NCBI GenBank assembly: GCA_958295745.1
Contig: OY282370.1
Span: forward strand, 2,943,244-3,007,243
Reading direction: 5' to 3'
DNA length: 64,000 nucleotides
Source: an uncultured Acidimicrobiia bacterium
Lineage (GTDB): Bacteria; Actinomycetota; Acidimicrobiia; Spongiisociales; Spongiisociaceae
In this document: piece after piece, positions 34,912 to 43,475 of the stretch
Numbering within the stretch: the first letter of the stretch is position 1
Layout of the letters: each line of letters begins with the position of its first letter
Program-made: the position numbers and the translations under genes
Notes under the pieces: model-generated
Databases searched by the model: none
Told to the model about the DNA's origin: nothing
Seen by the model: only the letters and a program-made list of their open reading frames with translations

Positions 34912-36522
34912 CTAGAGGCCCAAGGCACCGGGGTTGAGCAGGCGTTGCGGGTCCACGTGATGTTTGACGGCTTCGAGCAGGCGGCGGGTTTCGGGCTGGA
35001 GTCCGTCCAGGTAGGGGTAGCGCTTGCCGATCTGCATGTGCGCGGCGCCGGCTAGGTGGAACGTTTCGATGAGCCGGGACCGCAGCTCCATGACGATCCC
35101 GGTCACCTCGGGGTCGTCCTCGAAGGCGCGGTAGCGGCCCGGCTTCGCGGGGTCGAGCATCCGATCGTGCCACAGGTTGCGGGTCCCCGGCCAGTAGAAA
35201 ACCGCCTCGAGGATGCAGCTTCCCCGGCCCATCACCGCGGTGAGCAGGCCGGTCACGATCCCGAAACGCTCGATCGGTTGGGCGTACTCGGCAAACAGCT
35301 CGTCCACCCGGTCCCAGGCCTCGTTCACGGCCGACAGCGGGAACACGCCGTGGGCGGGGATCCAGCGCTCGCCCTCCGGCCCCAGAGTCGAAGCCAGGCC
35401 CACGTAGGGGTTGGCGGCCATGACGCGGGGCACCGAATCGGGAAGGCGGCGGCTTCCTTCACTGCTGAGGGCGGTCACCTCGGCGAGGGCCGCATCGGCC
35501 GCTTCGCCGGATCGTTCCTCGACGATCACGTGCATGGCGTAACCGTGCACGTCGGCCACCCGCCGCCCCCGCAGGGCTATCGCCGCCGCCGACCTCAGAC
35601 CCGACAACGCGGTCTCCGAGGTGCGCACCACCCCCGACAGCTTGGCCGCGCCTTCCATCAGGCGGGTCTTGCGCACCCGCTGGTACTGGAGCATCGGATC
35701 CAGGCCGAAGCAGGTGGAGGCGGCGCCCGAACGGGCCACCTCGGCCATGGCGTCGACGAACCTCCGCCGGTCGCGGTACGAGAACGTGGCGTAACGGGCC
35801 GCGGCGGGCCGTTCCTTCAGGGCAAGGGCGGCCTCGGCCTTGACGCCCAGGGCGCCCGCGTCGCCGAGGAACAGGCCGGTCAGGTCGGGGCCGAAGTTGC
35901 GGTGGAAGGGCGACCCCGCCGAGGTTCCCGCCGAGCCGGTGCGCAGCAGAGTCCCGTCGGCCAGCACCACCCTCAGCCCCAGCACGGAGTCCGCCGCACC
36001 GCCGTGGGCGGCCGACCCCCACAGGGCGGCGTTCTGGGACAGGGCGCCCCCCACGGTGGCGTAGCGTCCGGAGAAGGGCCCGCCGAAGGGGGTGACGGTT
36101 CCGGCGCCGGCGAGGGCCTCGCTCAGCTGTTGCCAGGTGCAGCCGGCTTCCACGGTCACGTACATGTCGGCGGTGTTGACCTCGATCACCCGGTCGAGGC
36201 CGCGGGTGTCCACGATCACCGAGCTGCGGCGTTCGGGCAGGTAACCGCCCGTGTAGGAGAGGCCGCCGCCCCGGGGAATGACCGAGAAGCCGGCGCCGGT
36301 GACCAGCCCCACCGCCGCGGCCAGCTCCTCCACCGTTTCGGGGCGGATCACCGCCGCCGCGGTCGCCCCGGCCTCCCAGATGTCGTGGGAGAAGAAGCGC
36401 CGGTCGGCCTTTCCTTCCCGAATCGAGCCGCCGCCGAGGACATCCCGCAGCCCGCGGCGCAGGTCGGCGGGAAGGCCGGCCTCTACCGCCTGATCTGAAA
36501 CGTCGGACGCCACCCGGCGCAC
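34912..36522 (-). CDS. FAD-linked oxidase, GlcD/VAO type
   Basis: A 536-residue flavoprotein of the vanillyl-alcohol-oxidase/GlcD fold. The FAD-binding domain has VIPRGGGLSYTGGYLP, GRYATVGGALSQNAALWGS and GALGVKAEAALAL; the C-terminal cap ends with DPQRLLNPGALGL, the usual VAO-family tail. It likely oxidises a hydroxy acid or an aromatic alcohol. GTG 36522 is the start, with no clear ribosome binding site. Divergently transcribed from the alpha/beta hydrolase 17 bases away, so the two may share control. Confidence 0.88.
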   Translation of the reverse strand: MRRVASDVSDQAVEAGLPADLRRGLRDVLGGGSIREGKADRRFFSHDIWEAGATAAAVIRPETVEELAAAVGLVTGAGFSVIPRGGGLSYTGGYLPERRSSVIVDTRGLDRVIEVNTADMYVTVEAGCTWQQLSEALAGAGTVTPFGGPFSGRYATVGGALSQNAALWGSAAHGGAADSVLGLRVVLADGTLLRTGSAGTSAGSPFHRNFGPDLTGLFLGDAGALGVKAEAALALKERPAAARYATFSYRDRRRFVDAMAEVARSGAASTCFGLDPMLQYQRVRKTRLMEGAAKLSGVVRTSETALSGLRSAAAIALRGRRVADVHGYAMHVIVEERSGEAADAALAEVTALSSEGSRRLPDSVPRVMAANPYVGLASTLGPEGERWIPAHGVFPLSAVNEAWDRVDELFAEYAQPIERFGIVTGLLTAVMGRGSCILEAVFYWPGTRNLWHDRMLDPAKPGRYRAFEDDPEVTGIVMELRSRLIETFHLAGAAHMQIGKRYPYLDGLQPETRRLLEAVKHHVDPQRLLNPGALGL

Positions 36523-36539
36523 GGTACCATCGAGGGTGT

Positions 36540-37337
36540 ATGAGACAGGTGCGGCGCGGCTACGTGGACGTCGAGTGGGGTCAGATCCACTATCGCAGCT
36601 CCGGGTCCGGCGGTCCGGCCGCCCTGTTCTTCCACGAGTCGCCGCTTTCGGGCTTCGCTTACGAGCGGGCGCTGCCTTTCTTGGGCCGCGGCCTGCGGGC
36701 CTACGCCTTCGACACCCCCGGATACGGCGCCTCCGATCCTCCTCCCCACGACCGGTTCGAGATACCCGACTACGCGGCGGCGCTGCTGTCGGCGGCCGAC
36801 GCCCTCGGACTCGACACTTTCGCGGTGGCCGGCGTCCATACCGGGGCCTCCCTGGCCCTGGAGGCGGCGCTGCAAGCTGCTCCGGGCCGCGTAACCCACG
36901 CCGTCCTGAGCGGGGTGCCGCTCATCACCGAGGCGGAGCGGCGGCGGTACCTGGCCTCGTGGTCGCCTCCCATGCGGCCCGATCCGCGGGGCGGGCATCT
37001 GGAGTGGGCGTGGGAGCGCTACCGGCGCATCTGGGGCGCCGACACCGATCCGGCGGTCCTGCATGTGGGGGCGGTCCATGTCCTGGCGGTCCTCGATCGG
37101 TACCAATGGGCGTACAACGCCGCCTTCCGGTACGACCCCGAACCGGGCTTGCGCCGGCTCTCGTGCCCGACCCTGCTGCTCGACGCCGAGTTCGACATCT
37201 TCGCCGACCGCGACGAGCCCGCCGCCGCCCTGATACCGGACGCCCGCATCGAGGTGATCCCCGGCCTGCCCGGCCAGCTTCCCATCCGGGTTCCCGAGGA
37301 GTATGCGGATCGGATCATCCGGTTCATGGCCGGGTGA
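36540..37337 (+). CDS. alpha/beta hydrolase with altered nucleophile elbow
   Basis: A 265-residue alpha/beta-hydrolase fold protein: oxyanion region FFHESPLSG, FDTPGYGASDPPP, then the elbow GVHTG at 98-102 where most relatives have GxSxG, so the nucleophile position is His100. The acid appears in LLLDAEFDIFADRDE. The final catalytic His is not obvious. Some sub-families carry GxHTG, and their chemistry is unclear. GAGGGTG precedes the ATG. It is divergent from the FAD oxidase and followed by a short gene. Confidence 0.8.
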   Translation: MRQVRRGYVDVEWGQIHYRSSGSGGPAALFFHESPLSGFAYERALPFLGRGLRAYAFDTPGYGASDPPPHDRFEIPDYAAALLSAADALGLDTFAVAGVHTGASLALEAALQAAPGRVTHAVLSGVPLITEAERRRYLASWSPPMRPDPRGGHLEWAWERYRRIWGADTDPAVLHVGAVHVLAVLDRYQWAYNAAFRYDPEPGLRRLSCPTLLLDAEFDIFADRDEPAAALIPDARIEVIPGLPGQLPIRVPEEYADRIIRFMAG

Positions 37338-37356
37338 GCGGAAAGGATCGGAGGGC

Positions 37357-37554
37357 ATGGCGGTGAACGAACCCGCCAGCGAGAAGCCGGGTGGACGGCC
37401 CGACCTGGCGGAGGCGCTGAGCGAGGCGGTGCGGACGGCCGCCCTGCGGCTGCCGCCCGATCGGGCGCTCCCGTTGTTGTACATGGTGGATCCGTTCCCG
37501 GACAAACGGCCCCGGCCGCGCTCGGACGAACCGTCGTCCACACAAGGGGGTTGA
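37357..37554 (+). CDS. small hypothetical protein
   Basis: A 65-residue soluble protein, unrecognised. It has a helical core (LAEALSEAVRTAALRLPP) followed by a LLYMVDPFPDKRPRPR tail. GGATCGGAGG precedes ATG 37357, 19 bases after the hydrolase gene. The protein-like composition and ribosome binding site favour a real gene. Its end coincides with the start of the promoter at 37551. Confidence 0.5.
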   Translation: MAVNEPASEKPGGRPDLAEALSEAVRTAALRLPPDRALPLLYMVDPFPDKRPRPRSDEPSSTQGG

Positions 37555-37578
37555 AATGTCACCGAAGCGTTGTATAAT
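37551..37578 (+). promoter_or_regulatory. near-consensus sigma-A promoter of candidate RNA copy B
   Basis: TTGAAA (37551-37556), a 16-base spacer and the consensus TATAAT (37573-37578) form the best promoter seen in this GC-rich window. It aligns with the minus-strand promoter at 23097-23069. Confidence 0.7.
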
Positions 37579-37584
37579 GATGTA

Positions 37585-37800
37585 TACCAATATCACAAAT
37601 ATCACCGACGAACCGGTAGACGGTGATCATCCACGAAGGCGGATTACGGGCCGGGGCGGTACAGGACAGCCCCCCGCGCCCCGGACGGCCCGAATCTTGG
37701 AATGGTGGCGGTGGGGGAGGGCCCGCAGCGGGGGCGGCGTTTCGGCGTTTTTCGCGGGTTGGAGGCGGCGCTCGATCTGTTTGGCGCCGTCTTTTTGCGG
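37585..37800 (+). ncRNA. candidate structured RNA, copy B
   Basis: Downstream of the promoter lies hairpin 1, ATCACCG (37601-37607) with CGGTGAT (37621-37627) and a 13-base loop. A strong GC-rich hairpin follows (CGGGCCG about 37,648 with CGGCCCG about 37,691, inner GGGGCG/CGCCCC). Next comes the 24-base motif at 37703-37726 that is identical to copy A (22934-22957, opposite strand), then GGGGGCGG and TTTTTCGCGGG. The stretch 37,555-37,959 holds no supported protein gene; the alternative is a long leader of the amidase gene at 37960. The 3' end is a guess. Confidence 0.5.
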
Positions 37801-37959
37801 GCTTAGAGGGTGCGCGGATAGTCGGACCGCGGCCGGCCCTGTTCATAAACGCCGGTCAGTATCCAGTTCGGAACCCCTGGCTATGGCTGTGGGCTCATCA
37901 ACCGTCGCAAGCTGTGTATCCCCAGGTGAGCACCTATCCGCGCACACTCTTATCTCTCG

Positions 37960-39336
37960 ATGACCGATCCCGCCCGGCTCTCGCTCACCGAGGCGGCCGG
38001 GGCGGTTCGTACGGGTCGGGTGTCGGCCCGGGAGCTGGTCGAGGCGTGCCTGGACCGGATCGGGAGATGGGAGCCGCACATCGCGGCGCTTACCTCTGTG
38101 ATGGCCGAGGAGTCGCTGTCGGAGGCGGACTCCTGCGACGCGGAAGCCGCCGCCGGAGCTTGGCGGGGGGCCCTCCACGGGGTGCCGATCGCGGTCAAGG
38201 ACATGATCGATGTGGCCGGAGCGCCCACCGAGGCCGGGTCTCGCCTGCTGGCCGGGAACATCGCCTCCGAGGACGCCGCCGCGGTCGAGCGCCTTCGGGC
38301 GGCGGGGGCGGTCATCCTCGCCAAGACCAACACCCACGAGTTCGCTTACGGCGCCCTGACCCCGCCCACCCGCAACCCTTGGGACACCGCCCGGATGCCG
38401 GGGGGGTCGAGCGGAGGGTCGGGCGCCGCGGTGTCGGCGGGGGAGGCGTTCGGGGCGCTGGGAACCGACACCGCCGGTTCGGTTCGGGAACCGTCCGCCC
38501 TCTGCGGGCTGGTCGGCCTGAAGCCCACCTACGGCAGCGTGTCCTGCCGCGGGGTGATCCCGCTGGCCTGGTCGCTCGACACGGTTGGTCCGATGACCCG
38601 CACCGTCGAGGACAACCGGGCGATGATCGAGGTGATGGCGGGGCCGAATCCGGCCCGGCCGCCGGCAGCCCGGAAGGGGCCCCGCCGGGCAGCGCTGCTG
38701 GGCGAGCTGATGACGCCCATGGAACCGGAGGTCGGACGGGTGCTCGGTTCGGTGTTGGACCGGATCGCCGACGCCGGGACAGAGGTGGAGGAGGTGGAGG
38801 CGGCCGACCCCGACGAGGTGATCGCCGTCATCTTCGTCATCCTGGCCTCGGAGGCCGCCTCCTACCACCGGCGCCGGTACCTCGAGCAACCCGATATGTA
38901 CGGGGAAGATGTCCTGGCGTACCTCGAGCTCGGCATGCGGCTGCGGGCGGCGGACTATGTGGACGCCCAGCGGCTGCGGGGCGAATACCGGGACCGGCTC
39001 GACAGCATCCTCCGTACGTACGACCTGGTGATCGCGCCCGCCCAGCACGTTACGGCGCCCTTCCCGGATATCGAGGAGCTGGTGTTCCCGGACGGCGCAA
39101 CGGCGCCCCGCGACCCGACCCTGATCCGGCCTCTCTCGCTCTGCTCCCTCACCGGACACCCGGCCGCATCCGTCCCGGTCGGATGGTCGTCCGACGGCCT
39201 CCCTGTCGGCGTCCAGCTGATAGGGCGCCCGTTCACGGAGCGGGGGGTTCTCGGGGCCGGCGCCGCGGTTCAGGAGGCGGCCGGCTGGACCCCCCGCCGC
39301 CCGGCGCCGCCCGCCTCCGCCGCGGGAACCGCATGA
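37960..39336 (+). CDS. amidase signature family hydrolase
   Basis: A 458-residue amidase (GatA/AtzF-like fold) with a complete Ser-cisSer-Lys triad: Lys80 in IAVKD, cis-Ser154 in GGSSGGSGAAV and nucleophile Ser174 in DTAGSVREPSALCGLVGLKP. It hydrolyses a carboxamide or related C-N bond; the substrate is unknown. No gatB or gatC lies nearby, so a catabolic amidase is likelier than the tRNA amidotransferase. A cupin gene overlaps its stop by 4 bases. Confidence 0.9.
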   Translation: MTDPARLSLTEAAGAVRTGRVSARELVEACLDRIGRWEPHIAALTSVMAEESLSEADSCDAEAAAGAWRGALHGVPIAVKDMIDVAGAPTEAGSRLLAGNIASEDAAAVERLRAAGAVILAKTNTHEFAYGALTPPTRNPWDTARMPGGSSGGSGAAVSAGEAFGALGTDTAGSVREPSALCGLVGLKPTYGSVSCRGVIPLAWSLDTVGPMTRTVEDNRAMIEVMAGPNPARPPAARKGPRRAALLGELMTPMEPEVGRVLGSVLDRIADAGTEVEEVEAADPDEVIAVIFVILASEAASYHRRRYLEQPDMYGEDVLAYLELGMRLRAADYVDAQRLRGEYRDRLDSILRTYDLVIAPAQHVTAPFPDIEELVFPDGATAPRDPTLIRPLSLCSLTGHPAASVPVGWSSDGLPVGVQLIGRPFTERGVLGAGAAVQEAAGWTPRRPAPPASAAGTA

Positions 39337-40181
39337 CCGAGGCCGCCCGAGTCGTGCGCGGGGGCGGGATCGCCTGGACGAGGGGTCTCGACACGGTGGC
39401 GGGGATGCCCGACGGTTACGGGGGCAACCTGGGGCCGGAGGATCGGCTGGCCGACACCTATTCGAGGTGGGAGCAGAAGACGCTGCTCGACGATCCCGGC
39501 ACCACCAGACGGATCGACCTGGTGCGGCTCCTGCCCGGCTTCGCCGACCCGGGCCCGGCCTACCACGATTCGGCCGAGGAGTGCCTCGTCCTCGAAGGAG
39601 GGTGCGACATCGACGGCGAGGGCCCCGTCGAGGCCGGCGATTACTTCTGGCGGCCTCCGGGATGGGTTCATGCGGCCCGCACCCGGACCGGCTTCCTAGG
39701 ACTTCTCTGCCAGGAGGGGGTCAGCGAGGGGGACGCCAGCGGCCCGGCCACCCGCCGGGTGAGGCCGGCCGAGGACCTGGGCCGCAACGCACTGTTCGAC
39801 GACCTCGAAACGGCGGTCGGCCCCAGGGGATGGATCCGCCGGCTGCCGACCCCGCTCATGCCCTGGGTTCCGGCGGTGGCCTTGGCGCCGAACCGGGGCT
39901 GGATGCGGGTACTCGACTGCCCGCGCCTCTCGGTCAAGGTGCTGAGCGAGAACCGGAACACCGGGGCCCTGTCGCTGCTGGCCCGCTTCGAGCCGGGGTA
40001 CCGCGACCCGGCGGCGCGACGGCTCGGCCGGCGCCTGATCGGGTACGTGGTCTCGGGAGAGATAGAGGCCGGGAACGCCGCTCTGGGCCGAGGCGATCTG
40101 ATACACCGGCCCGCCGAATCGGCGCCGGCCGCCCTGTCCAGCCCCGCCGGTGCGGTCCTGTTCATGAAGGTAGACGGGTAG
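39333..40181 (+). CDS. two-domain cupin protein
   Basis: A 282-residue bicupin. The first cupin contains DSAEECLVLEGGCDIDG, then PVEAGDYFWRPPGWVH with a usable His/Glu metal set (His-x-Glu and a late His); the second half has LLARFEPGYRD, RLIGYVVSGEIEAG and GDLIHRPAES. It resembles ChrR-like or acetylacetone-cleaving-like cupins. It is translationally coupled to the amidase (ATGA), suggesting one catabolic step after amide hydrolysis; the role is inferred. Confidence 0.75.
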   Translation: MTEAARVVRGGGIAWTRGLDTVAGMPDGYGGNLGPEDRLADTYSRWEQKTLLDDPGTTRRIDLVRLLPGFADPGPAYHDSAEECLVLEGGCDIDGEGPVEAGDYFWRPPGWVHAARTRTGFLGLLCQEGVSEGDASGPATRRVRPAEDLGRNALFDDLETAVGPRGWIRRLPTPLMPWVPAVALAPNRGWMRVLDCPRLSVKVLSENRNTGALSLLARFEPGYRDPAARRLGRRLIGYVVSGEIEAGNAALGRGDLIHRPAESAPAALSSPAGAVLFMKVDG

Positions 40182-40404
40182 TTCCGGGGGATAGGGGTTC
40201 GCATCCTTCGTTGACCCTGATTAGTCATGAAGTTTCGGTTTGGGGCGGGCAGGGGCGCTCTTTCTCGACGCGAATCGGCGCCGGACGGACGGGCAATCTG
40301 GGCGGTGCCGGGCGTTCACCCGCCGACCACTGCGGATGTGGGCTATATTTCTCATTGTCTCGGCACGGTCGGCCTGAAATCGAAGGGCTTGAGAGGAGTA
40401 CGTC

Positions 40405-42372
40405 ATGGCGGCGCATCGAATTCGTATCCGCACACTCGTAGGGCTATTGCTTGTCTTTGCCCTGGTAGCCGCGGCGTGCGGCGGGGGAGAGGACGACACG
40501 TCGGCGGCGGACGCGGCAGCAGCGCAGCAAGAAGCGGCCGCGGCCCAGGAAGAAGCGGCGGCGGCCTTGGCGGAAGCCGAGTCGGCTCAGGCGGAAGCCG
40601 CGGCGGCGTTGTCCCAGGCCCAGGCTGATCTGGAAGAGGCCCAGGCGACGGCCGCAGCAGCCATGGAAGGCGACGAGTCGGCTCAGGCGGAAGCCGACGA
40701 AGCCGCGGCGGCGCTGGCCCAGGCCCAGGCTGATCTGGAGGAGGCCTTGGCGGCGGCCGAGCAGGCAGCCGAGGAAGCCCGTGAGGCCGCCGCGCAGGCA
40801 GCCGCTACGACCACCACCACCGCCGTTCCGGCCCCGTCCGCCGAGGACCGTCGTTTGATAGTAGGGGTGGCGGCCCTTCCCGTGACGCTGGATCCGGAGT
40901 ACGCACCAGGTCAGGAGTCGGTAGAGATCATCACCACGGTCCTGGACTCCCTCTACTGGTTCGAATCGGAGGACGCCGGAGGCGGCATCCGCGGTGCCAC
41001 CGAGCTGCGCAAGGGCGATGCGGGGATGCTCCCCGCCTTGGTCGAGAGGACCGAAGTATCGGCGGACAACCTGACCTACACCCTGCACCTGCGCCAGGGC
41101 GTGATGAGCGCGGCGGGCAACGAGTTCACCTCCGAGGACGTGCGGTGGATGATCGAGCGCAACTTCGGCGTCGGCGTGATCGGCGCCTTCGTGGTGGGAG
41201 TGGCCAAGATCCCTTCGATGGACAACGTCCGGGTGATCGACGACCGGACGGTGGAGATAACCATCACCGCCCCCAACCCCCTCTTCTACCGCGCCATGCA
41301 GCTCCAGACCATCAGCCCGGCGGATTCGACGTACGTCAAGGAGCAGGCCGGCGCCGACGACCCCTGGGCGGCCGAATGGATGAAGCGCAACCAGATGGGC
41401 TTCGGGCCGTACTACGTGGAGGAGTTCACGCCCGGTTCGCAGCTGGTGCTCAGGTCCAACCAGAACTACTGGCGGGGCGAGCCCTTCTTCTCCGAGATCA
41501 TCTACCGCGAGATACCCGACTCGTCGCAGCGCCTCGCCCTGCTCAAACAGGGCCAGATCGACATCGCCGAGAACCTGTCCAGCCGCGAGCTGGGATCCCT
41601 CACCGCCGAGGAGGGCAAGACCATCTCGGCGGTCCGCAACCAGGTGATCTTCGCAGCCATGAACACCCGCCCGGAGTCCGGCCCGACGGCCGATCCGGCG
41701 GTCAGGCGGGCCATGCAGTACGCGGTGAACCAGAACCAGATCGTCTCGAATGTGTACAGGGGAGACGCCACCGCCCTTGCCCTCGTGGCGCCCGACTCGT
41801 ACCCCGACTATGCGGGCGGCGTTTGGCCGTATCCGGCCAGCGGCGACCTCGAGACCGCCAAACGGCTGCTGGCGGAGGCGGGGTACCCCGACGGGTTCGA
41901 TATCCCGCTGCTGGTGAACGCCGACGTGGCGGACCACGACGACATCGCGGTGCTGCTCCGGGACTCGCTGGGCCAGATCGGGGTGAACGTCACGATCGAC
42001 GCCAGACCTGCGGCCGCCTATATAGAGGTGGGCAACTCCGGTGATATCGGCATGGTGCTGCATCAGGGCTACGCCATCGTCTCCGACATCCCGTACCACT
42101 ACCAGCTGTACGTGTCGGGTCCGACCGGTTTTCTCAGCTTCGGCGGGTTCGCCAACGAGCGCTTCGACGGGGCTATAGCCGAGGCGCTGGCGGTCCTCCC
42201 CGGCGCCGAGCGCACCGCGCTGGTCACCGAGATACAGCAGATCGTGGCCGACGAGGTCCCGCACCTGTCGGTGGTGGGGGCGCCCACCAGATACGGGTTC
42301 GCCCCGGACATCGAGGGATACACGTGGTACCCGAACAACCAGATCTGGTTCTACGACCTGAGCCGTTCGTAG
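40405..42372 (+). CDS. Dpp/Opp-type binding lipoprotein with long coiled-coil stalk
   Basis: A 655-residue family 5 solute-binding lipoprotein. A signal with lipobox VAAAC (Cys near 25) is followed by a ~110-residue Ala/Glu/Gln heptad region (28-135) built from imperfect repeats such as SQAQADLEEAQA, then a TTTTT linker and the SBP_bac_5 domain (about 150-655), with LDPEYAPGQESVEII, LTYTLHLRQGV and NQMGFGPYYVEEF. Such a stalk is rare in this family; it may span a thick envelope or oligomerise the receptor. GAGAGGAG precedes the ATG. It heads a complete ABC operon. Confidence 0.9.
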   Translation: MAAHRIRIRTLVGLLLVFALVAAACGGGEDDTSAADAAAAQQEAAAAQEEAAAALAEAESAQAEAAAALSQAQADLEEAQATAAAAMEGDESAQAEADEAAAALAQAQADLEEALAAAEQAAEEAREAAAQAAATTTTTAVPAPSAEDRRLIVGVAALPVTLDPEYAPGQESVEIITTVLDSLYWFESEDAGGGIRGATELRKGDAGMLPALVERTEVSADNLTYTLHLRQGVMSAAGNEFTSEDVRWMIERNFGVGVIGAFVVGVAKIPSMDNVRVIDDRTVEITITAPNPLFYRAMQLQTISPADSTYVKEQAGADDPWAAEWMKRNQMGFGPYYVEEFTPGSQLVLRSNQNYWRGEPFFSEIIYREIPDSSQRLALLKQGQIDIAENLSSRELGSLTAEEGKTISAVRNQVIFAAMNTRPESGPTADPAVRRAMQYAVNQNQIVSNVYRGDATALALVAPDSYPDYAGGVWPYPASGDLETAKRLLAEAGYPDGFDIPLLVNADVADHDDIAVLLRDSLGQIGVNVTIDARPAAAYIEVGNSGDIGMVLHQGYAIVSDIPYHYQLYVSGPTGFLSFGGFANERFDGAIAEALAVLPGAERTALVTEIQQIVADEVPHLSVVGAPTRYGFAPDIEGYTWYPNNQIWFYDLSRS

Positions 42373-42401
42373 ATCACCCGGCGGCCGGGTAGCCGCGTCA
42401 G

Positions 42402-43475
42402 GTGACCGCCGCGGCCGAGGCAGCCGAGGGGAGGGCGGGGTCGCGGCGCGGGATCGGGCGGCTGGGCCGTCTGGTCGCCCGCCGGGCGCGGTTCGTCATA
42501 ATCCAGCTGGCCGGGGCGGCGACCGCGGCGTTCTTCCTGATCCGGTTGGTGCCGGGAGACCCTGCCAGAGCCATAGCCGGACCCGCCGCCTCCGAACAGG
42601 TGCTGGCCGTTCTCCGCCGCCATCTGGGCCTCGACGAGTCCCTGCCCGTCCAGTTCTGGAGGTTCATCTCGAACCTGGCGCGGGGCGACCTGGGTGACTC
42701 CATCACCACCGGGAGGCCGGTCTTCGAAGACCTCTTCCAGCGGGCCCCTGCGACCCTCGAGCTGATCTCCGCCACGATGATCGTGTCCTTGTTGGTAGGG
42801 GTCCCGCTCGGGTTCGCGATGGCCCGGCGGCGCATGCGCGGCAAGGGCAAGGCGATCTTCGGGTACGCCATGTTCTCGGGATCGATCCCGGACTTCTGGC
42901 TGGCGCTGATCCTCGCCTACCTGTTCTCCTACACCTGGGGCATCCTCCCGCCCCCCATCGGCCGTCTCGGGTTCGCCTCCCCTCCCGACCGGATCACGGG
43001 GTTCCTGACCGTCGACTCGGTGCTGGCCGGGGACTTGGGCACGCTGTGGCTCGCGCTCCAGCACCTGACCCTGCCCGTCCTCACCCTGACCCTGGTCTAT
43101 TCGGGCCTGATAGTGAAGGTCACCAATGCCGCTTCCGAGGAGGCCATGCGGGCCGGCTTCAACGACCTGTACGCCGGGGTCGGCGTCCGGCGGCGCCTCA
43201 CCGACCGGCGCTTGATCCGCCTGGCGCTGCCGCCGGTAGCGACGGTCTCCGGCATCACCTACGGCTTCCTCCTGGGAGGGGCGGTGCTGGTGGAGCAGAT
43301 CTATTCGTGGGGAGGGGTCGGCCAGTACGCCGTCCAGGCCCTGCGGGGCGCCGACTTCGCGGCCCTCCAGGGGTTCATCCTGCTGGCCGCCGTTTTCAAC
43401 ATCGTGAACTACCTGCTGGTCGACGTGGTCCTGTGGCTGGTGGACCCGCGCCTCGGCCGGGCGGGGTCGGCATGA
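42402..43475 (+). CDS. Dpp/Opp-type ABC permease, DppB-like
   Basis: A 357-residue inner-membrane permease. It has the typical N-terminal IRLVPGDPARAIAG, HLGLDESLPVQFWRF and GDLGDSITTGRPV, and the C-terminal LVEQIYSWGGVGQYAV with LLVDVVLWLVDPR. A ~30-residue Ala/Arg cytoplasmic N-terminus precedes the first helix. GTG 42402 is used as start. The next permease gene overlaps by 4 bases. Confidence 0.92.
   Translation: MTAAAEAAEGRAGSRRGIGRLGRLVARRARFVIIQLAGAATAAFFLIRLVPGDPARAIAGPAASEQVLAVLRRHLGLDESLPVQFWRFISNLARGDLGDSITTGRPVFEDLFQRAPATLELISATMIVSLLVGVPLGFAMARRRMRGKGKAIFGYAMFSGSIPDFWLALILAYLFSYTWGILPPPIGRLGFASPPDRITGFLTVDSVLAGDLGTLWLALQHLTLPVLTLTLVYSGLIVKVTNAASEEAMRAGFNDLYAGVGVRRRLTDRRLIRLALPPVATVSGITYGFLLGGAVLVEQIYSWGGVGQYAVQALRGADFAALQGFILLAAVFNIVNYLLVDVVLWLVDPRLGRAGSA

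Noticed and set aside
37556..37963. Frame with WWRWGRAR, also present opposite-strand near 22,940, as a Trp-rich leader peptide
   Set aside because: The identical residues come only from the identical 24-base motif; flanking codons do not agree, no start with ribosome binding site is seen, and no tryptophan gene follows.
40182..40404. Third copy of the structured RNA element before the binding-protein gene
   Set aside because: GC-rich and hairpin-prone, but the 24-base motif and the promoter pattern are absent.
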